The translations under genes and the position numbers were made by a program. From positions 868,001 through 932,000 of the forward strand of contig NZ_JACKZY010000002.1 in NCBI RefSeq assembly GCF_020833685.1: a stretch of DNA of 64,000 nt. The letters are read 5' to 3'. This stretch comes from Nitratireductor sp. B36. GTDB lineage: Bacteria > Pseudomonadota > Alphaproteobacteria > Rhizobiales > Rhizobiaceae. The notes beneath the pieces are model-generated. The model saw nothing but the letters and a program-made list of their open reading frames with translations, did not search any database and was not told the origin of the DNA. This document shows, piece after piece, positions 18,900 to 27,497 of this stretch (position 1 is its first letter; the number at the start of each line of letters is the position of its first letter).

Positions 18900-19247
18900 A
18901 TGTTCATCACCCCGGCATACGCACAGGCTGGAACAGGCGGAGCGCCTGACATCTTTGTCAGCATTCTGCCTTTCGTCCTGATCTTTGTGATCATGTATTT
19001 TCTTATCATCCGTCCGCAGCGCCAGCAGATGAAGAAGCGGACCGAAATGCTGGCCGCTGTTCGCCGCGGCGACACAGTGGTGACGGGCGGCGGTCTTGTC
19101 GGAAAGGTGACGAAGGTCCTCAACGACGCCGAGCTTGAAATCGATCTTGGCGGCGGAAACAAAGTGACGGCGATGCGCGCCATGCTTGCCGAGGTACGCG
19201 TCAAGGGCGAACCGGTGGCCGACAACAGCCAGTCCGCCAAGAAATAA
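18900..19247 (+). CDS. yajC: Preprotein translocase subunit YajC
   Basis: YajC associates with SecDF-YidC at the inner membrane. The 115-residue product has the N-terminal MFITPAYAQA, one transmembrane helix (SILPFVLIFVIMYFLII, about residues 20-37), RPQRQQMKKR after it, and the conserved GDTVVTGGGLVGKV cytoplasmic segment. The ATG at 18900 follows a perfect AGGAG at six bases, so the in-frame ATG 39 bases upstream is rejected. It is followed by secDF. Confidence 0.97.
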   Translation: MFITPAYAQAGTGGAPDIFVSILPFVLIFVIMYFLIIRPQRQQMKKRTEMLAAVRRGDTVVTGGGLVGKVTKVLNDAELEIDLGGGNKVTAMRAMLAEVRVKGEPVADNSQSAKK

Positions 19248-19269
19248 CCGCAATATGACGTGATTGCCG

Positions 19270-19295
19270 GGAAGGGCCGGCAAAACGGCCCTTCC
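19270..19295 (+). promoter_or_regulatory. Perfect 10-bp hairpin between yajC and secDF
   Basis: GGAAGGGCCG and CGGCCCTTCC form a perfect stem with a six-base GCAAAA loop, ending 21 bases before the secDF ATG. There is no T-run, so it is not a normal terminator. It could stabilise the upstream yajC message or slow entry to secDF. Confidence 0.6.
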
Positions 19296-19316
19296 AAACC
19301 GAACCGACGAGGCCCC

Positions 19317-21890
19317 ATGCTACATTTTTCGCGCTGGCAAACGATCCTCATATGGCTGGCCGTGGCGCTTGGTGTCGCCTATGCGGCGCCGAACATCATA
19401 CCGCCATCCTACCTGTCCTCGATGCCAAGCTGGGCGCCTTCAAGGCCGATGACTTTGGGTCTCGACCTTCAGGGCGGTTCGCATATTCTTCTGCAGATTG
19501 AAAAGCAGGAACTGATCGAAGAGCGCATTGTCACGACGCGTGACGATATCCGGAGGCTGCTGCGCGAGAAGCGGATCGGCTACACGGGGCTCACGGGTTC
19601 GGGCCAGTCCGTTCAGGTGCGAATCCGCGACGTGGGCCAGGTTGCGGAGGCCAAGGAAGCGCTGCGCGAGCTCACACAGCCGGTCAATTCGGGACTGTTC
19701 GGCGGTGGGACCGTCACCGAACTTCAATTGACGGAGCCGGAGCCGGGACTGCTGCGCTATTCGTTGACGGAAGAGGGGATCAACTACCGGATTTCCTCTG
19801 CATTGTCGCAGTCCATCGAGGTGGTAGGGCGTCGTGTCAACGAGCTCGGCACAACCGAGCCGATCATTCAACGCCAGGGTGACGACCGTATTCTGGTTCA
19901 GGTACCTGGTCTTCAGGATCCTCAGCGCCTGAAGGACATCCTCGGCCAGACGGCCAAGCTTACTTTCCAGATGGTGGATCAGTCGGTGCCGGTGCAGGAG
20001 GCCATAAACGGCCGTCCTCCTATTGGAACGACGATCAAATACTCGGTGGACGATCCGCCGGTTCCCTATTTGATCGAAGACCGGGTCATCGTTTCGGGTG
20101 AAAACCTCGTGGATGCGCAGGCGACATTCGATCAACGGACCAACGAGCCCGTCGTGAGTTTCCGCTTCGATACCAAGGGCGCAACCCGTTTTGGCCAGGC
20201 GACACAGGAGAATGTCGGGCGGTTGTTCGCCATCATTCTTGACGATCAGGTCATCTCTGCACCGCAAATCCGCGAACCCATTCTGGGCGGCACCGGCCAG
20301 ATATCGGGAAGTTTCGACGTTCAGTCGGCCAATGATCTGGCTGTTCTGCTGCGCGCTGGCGCGCTGCCAGCTACGCTTACAATCATCGAAGAGCGTACGG
20401 TCGGTCCGGGCCTTGGGCAGGATTCGATTGATGCCGGCAAAATCGCTTCGGTCATCGGTGCGGCTCTGGTTATTCTGTTCATGATCGCGGCCTATGGGCT
20501 TCTCGGTGTGTTCGCCGTGGTGGCGCTCGCAGCGAATGTGACCATGATTATCGCGATCCTATCGGCGCTCGGGGCAACCCTTACGCTTCCCGGTATTGCC
20601 GGTATCGTTCTCACAATTGGCATGGCGGTCGATTCCAGTGTGCTTATCTTCGAGCGTATACGCGAAGAGCGGGCTGGCGGGCGCTCATTGATCCAGGCGG
20701 TAGACACCGGTTTCTCCAAGGCTTTGGCGACGATCGTCGATGCCAATGTGACGACACTGATCGCCGCCATCATCCTTTTCTATCTCGGTTCGGGACCGAT
20801 CCGCGGCTTCGCCGTCACGCTTGCCATCGGTATCGCCACGACAGTGTTCACGGCCTACACGCTGACACGCTGGATCGTAGCCGACTGGGTGCGGCGCCGC
20901 CGTCCGAAGGAGCTGCCGCGTACGCCGCTGCGTTTCGTGCCGGACAACACGAGTATCGGCTTCATGAAGCTGCGGCGCGTCACCTTTACGCTCTCGGCCA
21001 TTGCGTCGATCGCGGCGGTAGCGTTGTTCATGACCGTAAACATGAACTATGGCATCGATTTCAAGGGCGGTTCCTCGATCGAGGTTCAGTCTCGCGAGGG
21101 ACCCGCAGATATCGGCGATATCCGTGCTCGCCTTTCCGATCTCAACCTTGGCGAAGTGCAGGTTCAGGAGTTCGGCGATCCGCGTGAGGTGCTGATCCGG
21201 GTGCAGGCGCAGGACGGCGGCGAGAATGCAGAGCAGACCGTGATCACAAAGATCCGCGGTGAGCTTGAGGATGCCTACGAATTCCGCCGCGTTGAAGTCG
21301 TCGGGCCGACGGTTTCCGGTGAACTTGCCCGTGCAGGTACCATAGCGGTGCTGGTATCGCTGATGGCGATCCTGATTTACATCTGGCTGCGGTTCGAGTG
21401 GCAGTTCGCCGTGGGTGCGATCCTGGCGACGCTGCACGATGTCATCATGACGGTCGGGTTCTTCGTGATTACCGGGATTGAGTTCAATCTTTCGAGTATT
21501 GCCGCGATCCTGACGATCGTGGGTTACTCGTTGAATGATACGGTGGTCGTCTATGACCGTGTGCGCGAGAATCTCAGACGGTTCAAGAAGATGCCAATGC
21601 CTGAGCTTCTCAACCTGTCAATGAACCAAACATTGTCGCGTACCATCATGACGTCGGTGACGACGCTGCTGGCGCTGGCGGCTCTGTTTGTCTTTGGCGG
21701 CGAGGTCATTCGCTCCTTTACGGCGGCGATGATCTTCGGAGTGGTGATCGGCACCTATTCATCGATCTTCATCGCTGGGCCTTTGCTGATCCTGTTCCGC
21801 ATGCGCTCCACTGGCGCGCTGGGCGCGGAGCAGGCTGGTGATGACGCATCAGCCGGTTCGGAGACGACCGGACAACTGCCGGCCAAGTGA
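19317..21890 (+). CDS. secDF: Fused protein translocase subunit SecDF
   Basis: SecD and SecF are fused in one 857-residue RND-type protein that uses the proton gradient to help pull proteins out of the Sec channel. The SecD half (about 1-530) begins with a membrane helix, has the family motif LGLDLQGGSHILLQI, a large periplasmic domain, and five more helices. The SecF half (about 555-857) has MNYGIDFKGGSSIEV and the GYSLNDTVVVYDRVREN motif. The ATG at 19317 fits the family; an upstream in-frame start would cross the hairpin. The stop overlaps the next gene by one base. Confidence 0.97.
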   Translation: MLHFSRWQTILIWLAVALGVAYAAPNIIPPSYLSSMPSWAPSRPMTLGLDLQGGSHILLQIEKQELIEERIVTTRDDIRRLLREKRIGYTGLTGSGQSVQVRIRDVGQVAEAKEALRELTQPVNSGLFGGGTVTELQLTEPEPGLLRYSLTEEGINYRISSALSQSIEVVGRRVNELGTTEPIIQRQGDDRILVQVPGLQDPQRLKDILGQTAKLTFQMVDQSVPVQEAINGRPPIGTTIKYSVDDPPVPYLIEDRVIVSGENLVDAQATFDQRTNEPVVSFRFDTKGATRFGQATQENVGRLFAIILDDQVISAPQIREPILGGTGQISGSFDVQSANDLAVLLRAGALPATLTIIEERTVGPGLGQDSIDAGKIASVIGAALVILFMIAAYGLLGVFAVVALAANVTMIIAILSALGATLTLPGIAGIVLTIGMAVDSSVLIFERIREERAGGRSLIQAVDTGFSKALATIVDANVTTLIAAIILFYLGSGPIRGFAVTLAIGIATTVFTAYTLTRWIVADWVRRRRPKELPRTPLRFVPDNTSIGFMKLRRVTFTLSAIASIAAVALFMTVNMNYGIDFKGGSSIEVQSREGPADIGDIRARLSDLNLGEVQVQEFGDPREVLIRVQAQDGGENAEQTVITKIRGELEDAYEFRRVEVVGPTVSGELARAGTIAVLVSLMAILIYIWLRFEWQFAVGAILATLHDVIMTVGFFVITGIEFNLSSIAAILTIVGYSLNDTVVVYDRVRENLRRFKKMPMPELLNLSMNQTLSRTIMTSVTTLLALAALFVFGGEVIRSFTAAMIFGVVIGTYSSIFIAGPLLILFRMRSTGALGAEQAGDDASAGSETTGQLPAK

Positions 21891-22279
21891 TGGCGGGCGG
21901 GATCGAAATCCGCGCGGCCCACTTTCCGGGCCGTGCTCCGATTGATGCCTATGGCAATGGCGGTTTCCGCTTCGCCGACATGTCGCATCGGGGTTCGATC
22001 CTGTGTTTGCCTTCGGGCATTCACGGATGGGATGTCAGCGGTTTCGGCGAACTGGAGGAGGCAGATCTTGCCCGCATGTTCGATGAGGCCAGCGAATTCG
22101 ACATTTTGCTTGTCGGTACGGGTGAGCAACTGATTCCGATGCCGGCCGAGCTCCGCAAACGATTTCGCGAGGCCGGCGTGGCGGTGGAGACCATGGCCAC
22201 CGGCGCGGCAGTGCGGACTTACAATGTGCTTTTGGCCGAAGACCGCACTGTGGCTGCAGCGCTGATCGCTGTCGACTAA
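21890..22279 (+). CDS. Mth938-like domain-containing protein (DUF498)
   Basis: The 129-residue cytoplasmic protein has the single-domain Mth938-like fold family features: a conserved FDILLVGTGEQLIPMP strand-loop (about residues 65-80) and TGAAVRTYNVLLAEDR (about 104-119). In eukaryotes the related NDUFAF3 assists complex I assembly. The ATG overlaps the secDF stop in TGATG and the next gene begins two bases after its stop, so this is a tight operon. Its partner downstream is NDUFAF6-like, which strengthens a shared assembly role as inference. Confidence 0.85.
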   Translation: MAGGIEIRAAHFPGRAPIDAYGNGGFRFADMSHRGSILCLPSGIHGWDVSGFGELEEADLARMFDEASEFDILLVGTGEQLIPMPAELRKRFREAGVAVETMATGAAVRTYNVLLAEDRTVAAALIAVD

Positions 22280-22280
22280 G

Positions 22281-23129
22281 ATGACTGATTGGCATCAATA
22301 CGTCGTTTCTCTGGTGCGGGATACCGATCCGGATCGCTATCTTTCTGTTCTTTATGCTCCGGAAGAAAAGCGTTCAGCGCTTTTCGCACTTTACGCATTC
22401 AACGCTGAGGTGGCGGGCATGCGGGATCGTGTGAGCGAAGCTCTCCCAGGCGAGGTGCGGCTGCAGTTCTGGCGTGATGTGCTGATGGCCCAGACAGCAT
22501 CGGAAAGCGCCGAAGGCTCGCCCCTAGCGGTCGCACTGCTCGAGGCTGTTCGTTCTCATCAGCTTCCGGTCCAGCCTCTGCTGGATCTCCTGGAAGCGCG
22601 TATCTTTGATCTTTATGACGATCCGATGCCGAGCCGGAATGACCTGGAAGGCTATTGTGGCGAAACGGCCTCTGCACTTATCCAGCTGGCTGCGCTGGTG
22701 CTCGACCCGCCAGCTGCCGCTCGGTTTTCCGAGGTTGCCGGACATGCTGGCTGTGCGCAGGCCATCGCCGGGCTTCTTCGCATGCTGCCAATCCATCGCA
22801 GGCGGGGACAGTGCTACATACCCGCCGACCTGCTCGCAGCGGCCGGAACCACACGCGAGGCTCTGCTGAGTGGCGAGGACAAGGCGGGTTCGGCGCGCGC
22901 ACTTGCCGCGATGATTGCGCTCGGCAGACACCATGTGACGAGATTTGAGGAAGGGGCGAAGGATCTTCCAACCAGCCTGCGCTCGGCGTTTCTGCCTGCA
23001 GGCCTTTCAAGCACTTACCTTGATCGTCTCGAGACAGGTGGGGAGGCGGTACTTGATGAAATTGTCTCGCTTCCTCTGTGGCGGCGTCACTGGCTCATGT
23101 TGAAACGGGCCGTGAGAGGTTGGCGCTAA
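22281..23129 (+). CDS. Squalene/phytoene synthase-fold protein, NDUFAF6-like
   Basis: The 282-residue product belongs to the squalene/phytoene synthase fold. The prenyl-diphosphate-binding Asp-rich motif expected after the ALYAF helix is replaced: the sequence reads ALYAFNAEVAGMRDRVSE, followed by LQFWRDVL. That pattern matches NDUFAF6-type proteins, which are needed for complex I assembly, rather than terpenoid enzymes. The second Asp motif is also not obvious. No other carotenoid or hopanoid gene is nearby, and the preceding gene is NDUFAF3-like. I therefore consider a synthase activity unlikely. Confidence 0.75.
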   Translation: MTDWHQYVVSLVRDTDPDRYLSVLYAPEEKRSALFALYAFNAEVAGMRDRVSEALPGEVRLQFWRDVLMAQTASESAEGSPLAVALLEAVRSHQLPVQPLLDLLEARIFDLYDDPMPSRNDLEGYCGETASALIQLAALVLDPPAAARFSEVAGHAGCAQAIAGLLRMLPIHRRRGQCYIPADLLAAAGTTREALLSGEDKAGSARALAAMIALGRHHVTRFEEGAKDLPTSLRSAFLPAGLSSTYLDRLETGGEAVLDEIVSLPLWRRHWLMLKRAVRGWR

Positions 23130-23205
23130 GCCACCAATGCGATTGCCTAATTTGCGCCGTGCTCACATGCTCGTGTTCGTCTGGAAATCTGCTTGAGGAC
23201 GTCTT

Positions 23206-24963
23206 TTGTCTGAAAAATTGAATAGAAATCATGGGGCTGTCGGCTGGTTTCAATCACTGCAAGAGGCCGGTGCCGCGATGGTGGAGGCTGTATCCCGCTT
23301 CCCCGTGACGGTCGGGTTTTTGTTTGTCACGGCGGCGCAGGCCAATGCCCTTGTTGCCTACAGTAGCCTGTTTTCATCTCGGATTTTTGGCACGGCCTCC
23401 CAGGAAAACCAGCTTTTCGCACTGATCGGGGCCGTGCTTGCATCATTTGCTGCAACGCTGTTCGCGCAATCCAGGCGTCTCTCGTCGTGGGCGTGTTATG
23501 TTCTGCCCGCGGTTGCCGGACTGGCGGCATTCACCGTGATGTGGCCGCCGATCGGCGTGCGAACTGTGGAGTGGGCATTTTTGTTCTCTCTGGCAGCGCT
23601 CGTTCCCATAGCGCCCTTTGTCGGCAGAGGGACAGGCGACGCCTTCTGGATGTTTACGGCGCGTTTGGCTTTTGCGGCTGCGCTTGCCCTCCTCGCATTC
23701 GTTCTTTTCTGGGGAGGTGCCTCTGCAATACTGGCGAGCCTCACCAACCTTTTCGGTATCGGCATTTCGAACGGCCTCTACAAACATATCGGGGTTTCCA
23801 TTTGTCTCTTCGTTGCTCCGTTGTTCGGTCTCGGTCAGACACCCTTTGTGTTTGACGAGGAGCCGGGCGGGCGTGAGCATGACATGATGCAATATGGAAT
23901 GCGGGCGCTTGGCGACTTTGCTGCAGTTCCGCTTCTCATCATCTACGCGATAATCCTGCATCTCTACACGATGAAGATCGTCCTTACCGGTGAGATCCCG
24001 CAGGGGCAGATCGGCTGGTTGGTTCTAACCTATGGTGTCTCCACGGTTGCGGTACTGCTTCTAACCAAGCCGTTTCTAGACACAGCACGCGCGCCGACCC
24101 GTTTTTTTGTTCGCTTCTGGCCTTTGATCCTTGTGATGCCGCTTGGCCTTCTCTTTTACGCACTGTGGTTGCGCGTGAGCGTTTTCGGATGGACCGTGGA
24201 ACGCTATTTTCTGGGGCTTTTCGGCGTAGTGATGCTTGCTCTTGTCATTCTGCAAGCGCTCCGGCCTTTGCGTGGCGATATCCGTGTGGCTGCAGGGCTG
24301 CCGGTGATCGCGCTTCTCATTGGCAGTTTCGGCCCTCTGGGGGCTGTCGACTGGTCGATCAGGTCGCAACAGTCACGCTTTCTTGAACTCGTCCGCGGTG
24401 AGCCCGACGATCATCAAACGAAGGCGGAAGCACTAGCCGTGCTGCGCTATCTCAGTGGAGAGAATGCCGAGCTTGGTGTGGCGCCTGAAGGGTTCTCGCC
24501 GTCGGGAGAAGAAAGCCTTTACCGGCAGATTGCGCATGCGTGGAACCTGGATCCGGACAATCCTGTCCAGCGTGGGCGTCAATGGTATTCTTATGACAGG
24601 AACTCGACCGTTATGGTCGCTCTGGATGAGTTCGATGTGCTTTTTCAGCACGTAAGAGTAGACCAAAAGGATGGTGCCAACAGCCCCTTGTCATTGCCTG
24701 ACGGAACCAGTCTCAAATTGACTCTGAACAAGAACGAAGTTTCGCTGACCTCGGAAAAAGGCACCCCCACCCTCTTCAAGGTCGAAACCTCAAGAATAGT
24801 CGAACTGTCGACTCAAGCTGACCAATCAGCTTTGTTGCGCCTCGAGGCGGACGGGAAGCAGATCCTATTGATCCCCACCACTCTGTCTGCCAGTTCATAC
24901 CCCGAAACTGTGCTAACGCATTTCTATGGCGCGGTGGTTCTGCGCAGCAGCGACTGGGAATGA
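23206..24963 (+). CDS. DUF4153 multi-pass membrane protein
   Basis: The 585-residue protein has roughly ten to twelve hydrophobic helices in the first 390 residues. A soluble C-terminal domain follows (about 395-585), where MVALDEFDVLFQHVRV and ILLIPTTLSA look like a beta-rich fold. It fits the DUF4153 family, which has no known biochemical role. The start is TTG at 23206 (MSEKLNRN), well supported by GAGGA six bases upstream. No ATG is available near it. It is a single gene facing trmFO tail to tail. Confidence 0.8.
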   Translation: MSEKLNRNHGAVGWFQSLQEAGAAMVEAVSRFPVTVGFLFVTAAQANALVAYSSLFSSRIFGTASQENQLFALIGAVLASFAATLFAQSRRLSSWACYVLPAVAGLAAFTVMWPPIGVRTVEWAFLFSLAALVPIAPFVGRGTGDAFWMFTARLAFAAALALLAFVLFWGGASAILASLTNLFGIGISNGLYKHIGVSICLFVAPLFGLGQTPFVFDEEPGGREHDMMQYGMRALGDFAAVPLLIIYAIILHLYTMKIVLTGEIPQGQIGWLVLTYGVSTVAVLLLTKPFLDTARAPTRFFVRFWPLILVMPLGLLFYALWLRVSVFGWTVERYFLGLFGVVMLALVILQALRPLRGDIRVAAGLPVIALLIGSFGPLGAVDWSIRSQQSRFLELVRGEPDDHQTKAEALAVLRYLSGENAELGVAPEGFSPSGEESLYRQIAHAWNLDPDNPVQRGRQWYSYDRNSTVMVALDEFDVLFQHVRVDQKDGANSPLSLPDGTSLKLTLNKNEVSLTSEKGTPTLFKVETSRIVELSTQADQSALLRLEADGKQILLIPTTLSASSYPETVLTHFYGAVVLRSSDWE

Positions 24964-25055
24964 GGGTTTGGCGACATTTGCAAATGCCCTGAACGAACAA
25001 GGGGGGCGCCAACCGCACCCCTGACAGTTTGCATTTCAAAGCACGAGAGGCCGAG

Positions 25056-26459
25056 CTATTCGGCTGCCTCAGCCGCAGGAAGCCCGTCAAGCCATGCTTT
25101 GAAGTCCGCAAGCGCGCGCGCCGTAATTGCTTTCTTCTTGGCGACCGATTTCTCCTTCCCGCGAAGCCGCTTGCCTTCCGGCTTTGGGACTTCCACGGGA
25201 GGGAAAAGGCCGAAATTGACGTTCATTGGCTGAAACGAACGTTTTCCGGGCTCATCATCCGCAACAATGTGTCCGCCGGTGATGTGGTTGAGCAGGGCGC
25301 CGAAGGCGGTGGTCTGCGGCGGGGTGGGGATGGAGCGCCCCAAACGTTCCGCGGCAGCGAAACGACCAGCGATCAATCCCATGGAAGCACTTTCCACATA
25401 GCCTTCGCAGCCTGTGATCTGGCCGGCAAAGCGCAACCCCGGGCGGCTCTTCAACTGCAAGGTCCCATCCAGAAGGGTCGGGGAATTCAGATAGGTGTTG
25501 CGGTGCAAGCCGCCGAGACGCGCGAACTCGGCGTTCTCCAGACCCGGAATCATACGGAAGATGCGCGTTTGCTCTCCATATTTCAGTTTCGTCTGAAATC
25601 CGACCATGTTGTAGAGCGTGCCGAGTGCATTGTCCTGACGCAGCTGGACGACCGCATAGGGCTTTTCGTCCGGCTTGTGCGCATTGGTCAGGCCCATCGG
25701 TTTCATCGGGCCGTGACGCAAGGTTTCGGGACCGCGCTCTGCCATCACCTCGATGGGGAGGCAGCCGTCGAAATAGGGTGTGCCTTCCCACTCCTTGAAT
25801 TCGGTCTTGCCGCCATCTAGCAACGCCTGAATGAACGCTTCGTACTGCGACTTGTTCATCGGGCAATTGATATAGTCCTTACCCGTTCCGCCGGGTCCGA
25901 CCTTGTCATAGCGTGACTGGAACCACGCCACATCGAGATCGATTGAATCGAAATGAACGATGGGGGCGATAGCGTCAAAGAACGCAAGGGATTCGGCACC
26001 GGTTGCCTCTGAGATCGCTTCCGCAAGGGCCGGAGCGGTGAGAGGGCCCGTTGCGATGATCGCCAGATCCCAGTCCTCGGGCGGAAGGCCGGTCACTTCT
26101 TCACGCTTGATCGTAATCAGCGGGTGAGCCTCCAATGCCGCGGTCACGGCATGTGAAAAGCCTTCGCGATCCACTGCAAGCGCGCCCCCGGCTGGGACCT
26201 GATTGGAATCGCCCGAACGCATGATAAGTGAGTCCGCCAACCGCATCTCCGCGTGGAGCAGACCGACCGCATTGGTCTCTGCGTCGTCTGAACGGAAGGA
26301 ATTGGAACAGACCAGTTCGGCAAGGCCATCGGTCTTGTGGGCATCCGTACCGCGCACCGGGCGCATCTCATGCAGAATGACTGGAACGCCAGCCTGCGCA
26401 ACCTGCCAGGCAGCTTCTGAACCGGCGAGCCCGCCGCCAATGATGTGTATCGGTTTCAT
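25056..26459 (-). CDS. trmFO: Folate-dependent tRNA uracil-54 C5-methyltransferase
   Basis: TrmFO uses methylenetetrahydrofolate and FADH2 to make ribothymidine at U54 in the T-loop. The 467-residue product begins at the FAD-binding [18 protein letters not shown]. Conserved catalytic segments are [12 protein letters not shown] (about residues 46-57) and [13 protein letters not shown] near 200; [11 protein letters not shown] lies near the C-terminus. The ATG at 26459 is the only credible start. No Shine-Dalgarno sequence precedes it; instead the bases upstream read CTCCTCCCC, and a promoter ends six bases before the ATG, so the message may be leaderless. Confidence 0.95.
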   Translation of the reverse strand: MKPIHIIGGGLAGSEAAWQVAQAGVPVILHEMRPVRGTDAHKTDGLAELVCSNSFRSDDAETNAVGLLHAEMRLADSLIMRSGDSNQVPAGGALAVDREGFSHAVTAALEAHPLITIKREEVTGLPPEDWDLAIIATGPLTAPALAEAISEATGAESLAFFDAIAPIVHFDSIDLDVAWFQSRYDKVGPGGTGKDYINCPMNKSQYEAFIQALLDGGKTEFKEWEGTPYFDGCLPIEVMAERGPETLRHGPMKPMGLTNAHKPDEKPYAVVQLRQDNALGTLYNMVGFQTKLKYGEQTRIFRMIPGLENAEFARLGGLHRNTYLNSPTLLDGTLQLKSRPGLRFAGQITGCEGYVESASMGLIAGRFAAAERLGRSIPTPPQTTAFGALLNHITGGHIVADDEPGKRSFQPMNVNFGLFPPVEVPKPEGKRLRGKEKSVAKKKAITARALADFKAWLDGLPAAEAAE

Positions 26460-26465
26460 GGGGAG

Positions 26466-26494
26466 GAGATAAGCTGCCGTGTGAGGGAATGCAA
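26466..26494 (-). promoter_or_regulatory. Candidate promoter for leaderless trmFO mRNA
   Basis: On the minus strand TTGCAT and TATCTC are spaced by 17 bases, and the second hexamer is followed by six bases and then the trmFO ATG. Initiation at normal distance would start on the A of the ATG. Hexamer matches are moderate. Confidence 0.35.
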
Positions 26495-26579
26495 CGGGAT
26501 AGAAACCGGCGCTAACCAAATATGCAGTGTCCTGCCGGGAGCGCTTCCCTCGTCGCCCAACGCGCCCTAAACTGTGACG

Positions 26580-27152
26580 ATGGGGCTTGGAATTTTCAGA
26601 GTTGGAGCGGTTTGCATTGCGTCTGCACTCTTCTGGGTGGGCGATGCGAACGCAGAGCGCGTGTATCTGTGCAGCGGTTATGGCTGCTATTACAAGAAAA
26701 GCATGACGATCGACACGGCGATGAGGCAAAGACTGGTCGCCATCATGGCACCGGGCAAAGCATCTGCGAAGGCTGAACGGAAAGCCGTGGCGCAGGCGGT
26801 TCGCTATTTCGAAACCGTGGCAACCCAGACCATCGGTGTGCGGGACGGCCCGAAATCGGCTCCCGGCGGCGCGCGAGTCTACGGACAGATGGACTGTATC
26901 GACGAGTCGCGCAACACGCGCACGCTGCTACGCTATCTGGAGCGACACGGGCTTCTTCATCATCACACTGTTCAGCGAAACGCCGCGCGCGGTTTCTTTC
27001 TCGACGTGCGCTATCCGCACGCTACGGCGGTCCTCCGCGCGAAAAGCGGTGAGGAATGGGCGGTGGACAGCTGGTTCGAGCCAGCCGGAGGGGCACCGGA
27101 CATCATGAAGCTGGCCGAATGGAAAACGCGCGGTGTGCGAGGCGAACGATAG
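26580..27152 (+). CDS. Exported conserved hypothetical protein
   Basis: I do not recognise a named family. The 190-residue product starts with a cleavable signal peptide ending near GDANA-ERV (about residue 26). Cysteines sit in [11 protein letters not shown] and MDCIDES and could form disulfides in the periplasm. The central sequence, with [14 protein letters not shown] and a long C-terminal [12 protein letters not shown] segment, looks globular and enzyme-like, with several histidines ([14 protein letters not shown]). The ATG at 26580 is preferred over a GTG six bases upstream. It ends directly against the terminator of the minus-strand RNA cluster. Confidence 0.7.
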   Translation: MGLGIFRVGAVCIASALFWVGDANAERVYLCSGYGCYYKKSMTIDTAMRQRLVAIMAPGKASAKAERKAVAQAVRYFETVATQTIGVRDGPKSAPGGARVYGQMDCIDESRNTRTLLRYLERHGLLHHHTVQRNAARGFFLDVRYPHATAVLRAKSGEEWAVDSWFEPAGGAPDIMKLAEWKTRGVRGER

Positions 27153-27156
27153 GCAA

Positions 27157-27277
27157 TAAAAAACGACACCCGCCGAGGGAGGAGGTTCGGCGGGTGTCGT
27201 TATGGGATGACCGGCAATTTTGGGAGGAGGAGGTTGCCGGTCTATTCGCCAGGGTTGGGAGGAGGTAACCCAGGCGA
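27157..27277 (-). ncRNA. CCUCCUCCC-loop RNA unit, distal copy with terminator
   Basis: Read on the minus strand this unit has three hairpins. The first (27246-27277) pairs two five-bp helices around one A-A type mismatch; the second (27209-27242) has a perfect nine-bp stem; the third (27162-27201) has a 14-15 bp stem followed by TTTTTT, a strong Rho-independent terminator. Each loop carries CCUCCUCCC (plus-strand GGGAGGAGG at 27177, 27222 and 27257). It matches what I know of the cuckoo/CcsR RNAs found downstream of DUF1127 genes in alphaproteobacteria. This copy ends the cluster, five bases from the stop of the convergent gene. Confidence 0.85.
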
Positions 27278-27330
27278 AATCTATGAAACTCAAATCCTGA
27301 CAGGCCCCATATGGGGAGGCTGCTGCCCGG

Positions 27331-27449
27331 AAACAACACCCGCCGAGGGAGGAGGTTCGGCGGGTGTCGTTTTGGGATGACCGGCAATTGGGAGGAGGAG
27401 GTCGCCGGTCGGTTCCTTCAGGATTGGGAGGAGGATAACCCCAAAGGAA
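27331..27449 (-). ncRNA. CCUCCUCCC-loop RNA unit, middle copy
   Basis: Three hairpins in the same order as the other copies: 27413-27449, 27379-27410 and 27331-27372 on the minus strand. The motif loops are at 27426, 27390 and 27347. Its stems contain five A/C oppositions on the plus strand that become G-U pairs in minus-strand RNA, so it folds well only in that orientation. The last hairpin is followed by only a short U stretch and then GC-rich sequence, so it is a weaker terminator and read-through into the distal copy is likely. Confidence 0.83.
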
Positions 27450-27497
27450 ACTCTAAAACTCTGTTTGGCGTGCCGTTCCCGGCTCTGCCGCCCGTTT

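Noticed and set aside
22281-23129. Annotation as phytoene or squalene synthase
   Set aside because: The first Asp-rich motif is missing and no terpenoid genes are adjacent; the NDUFAF6-like reading fits better.
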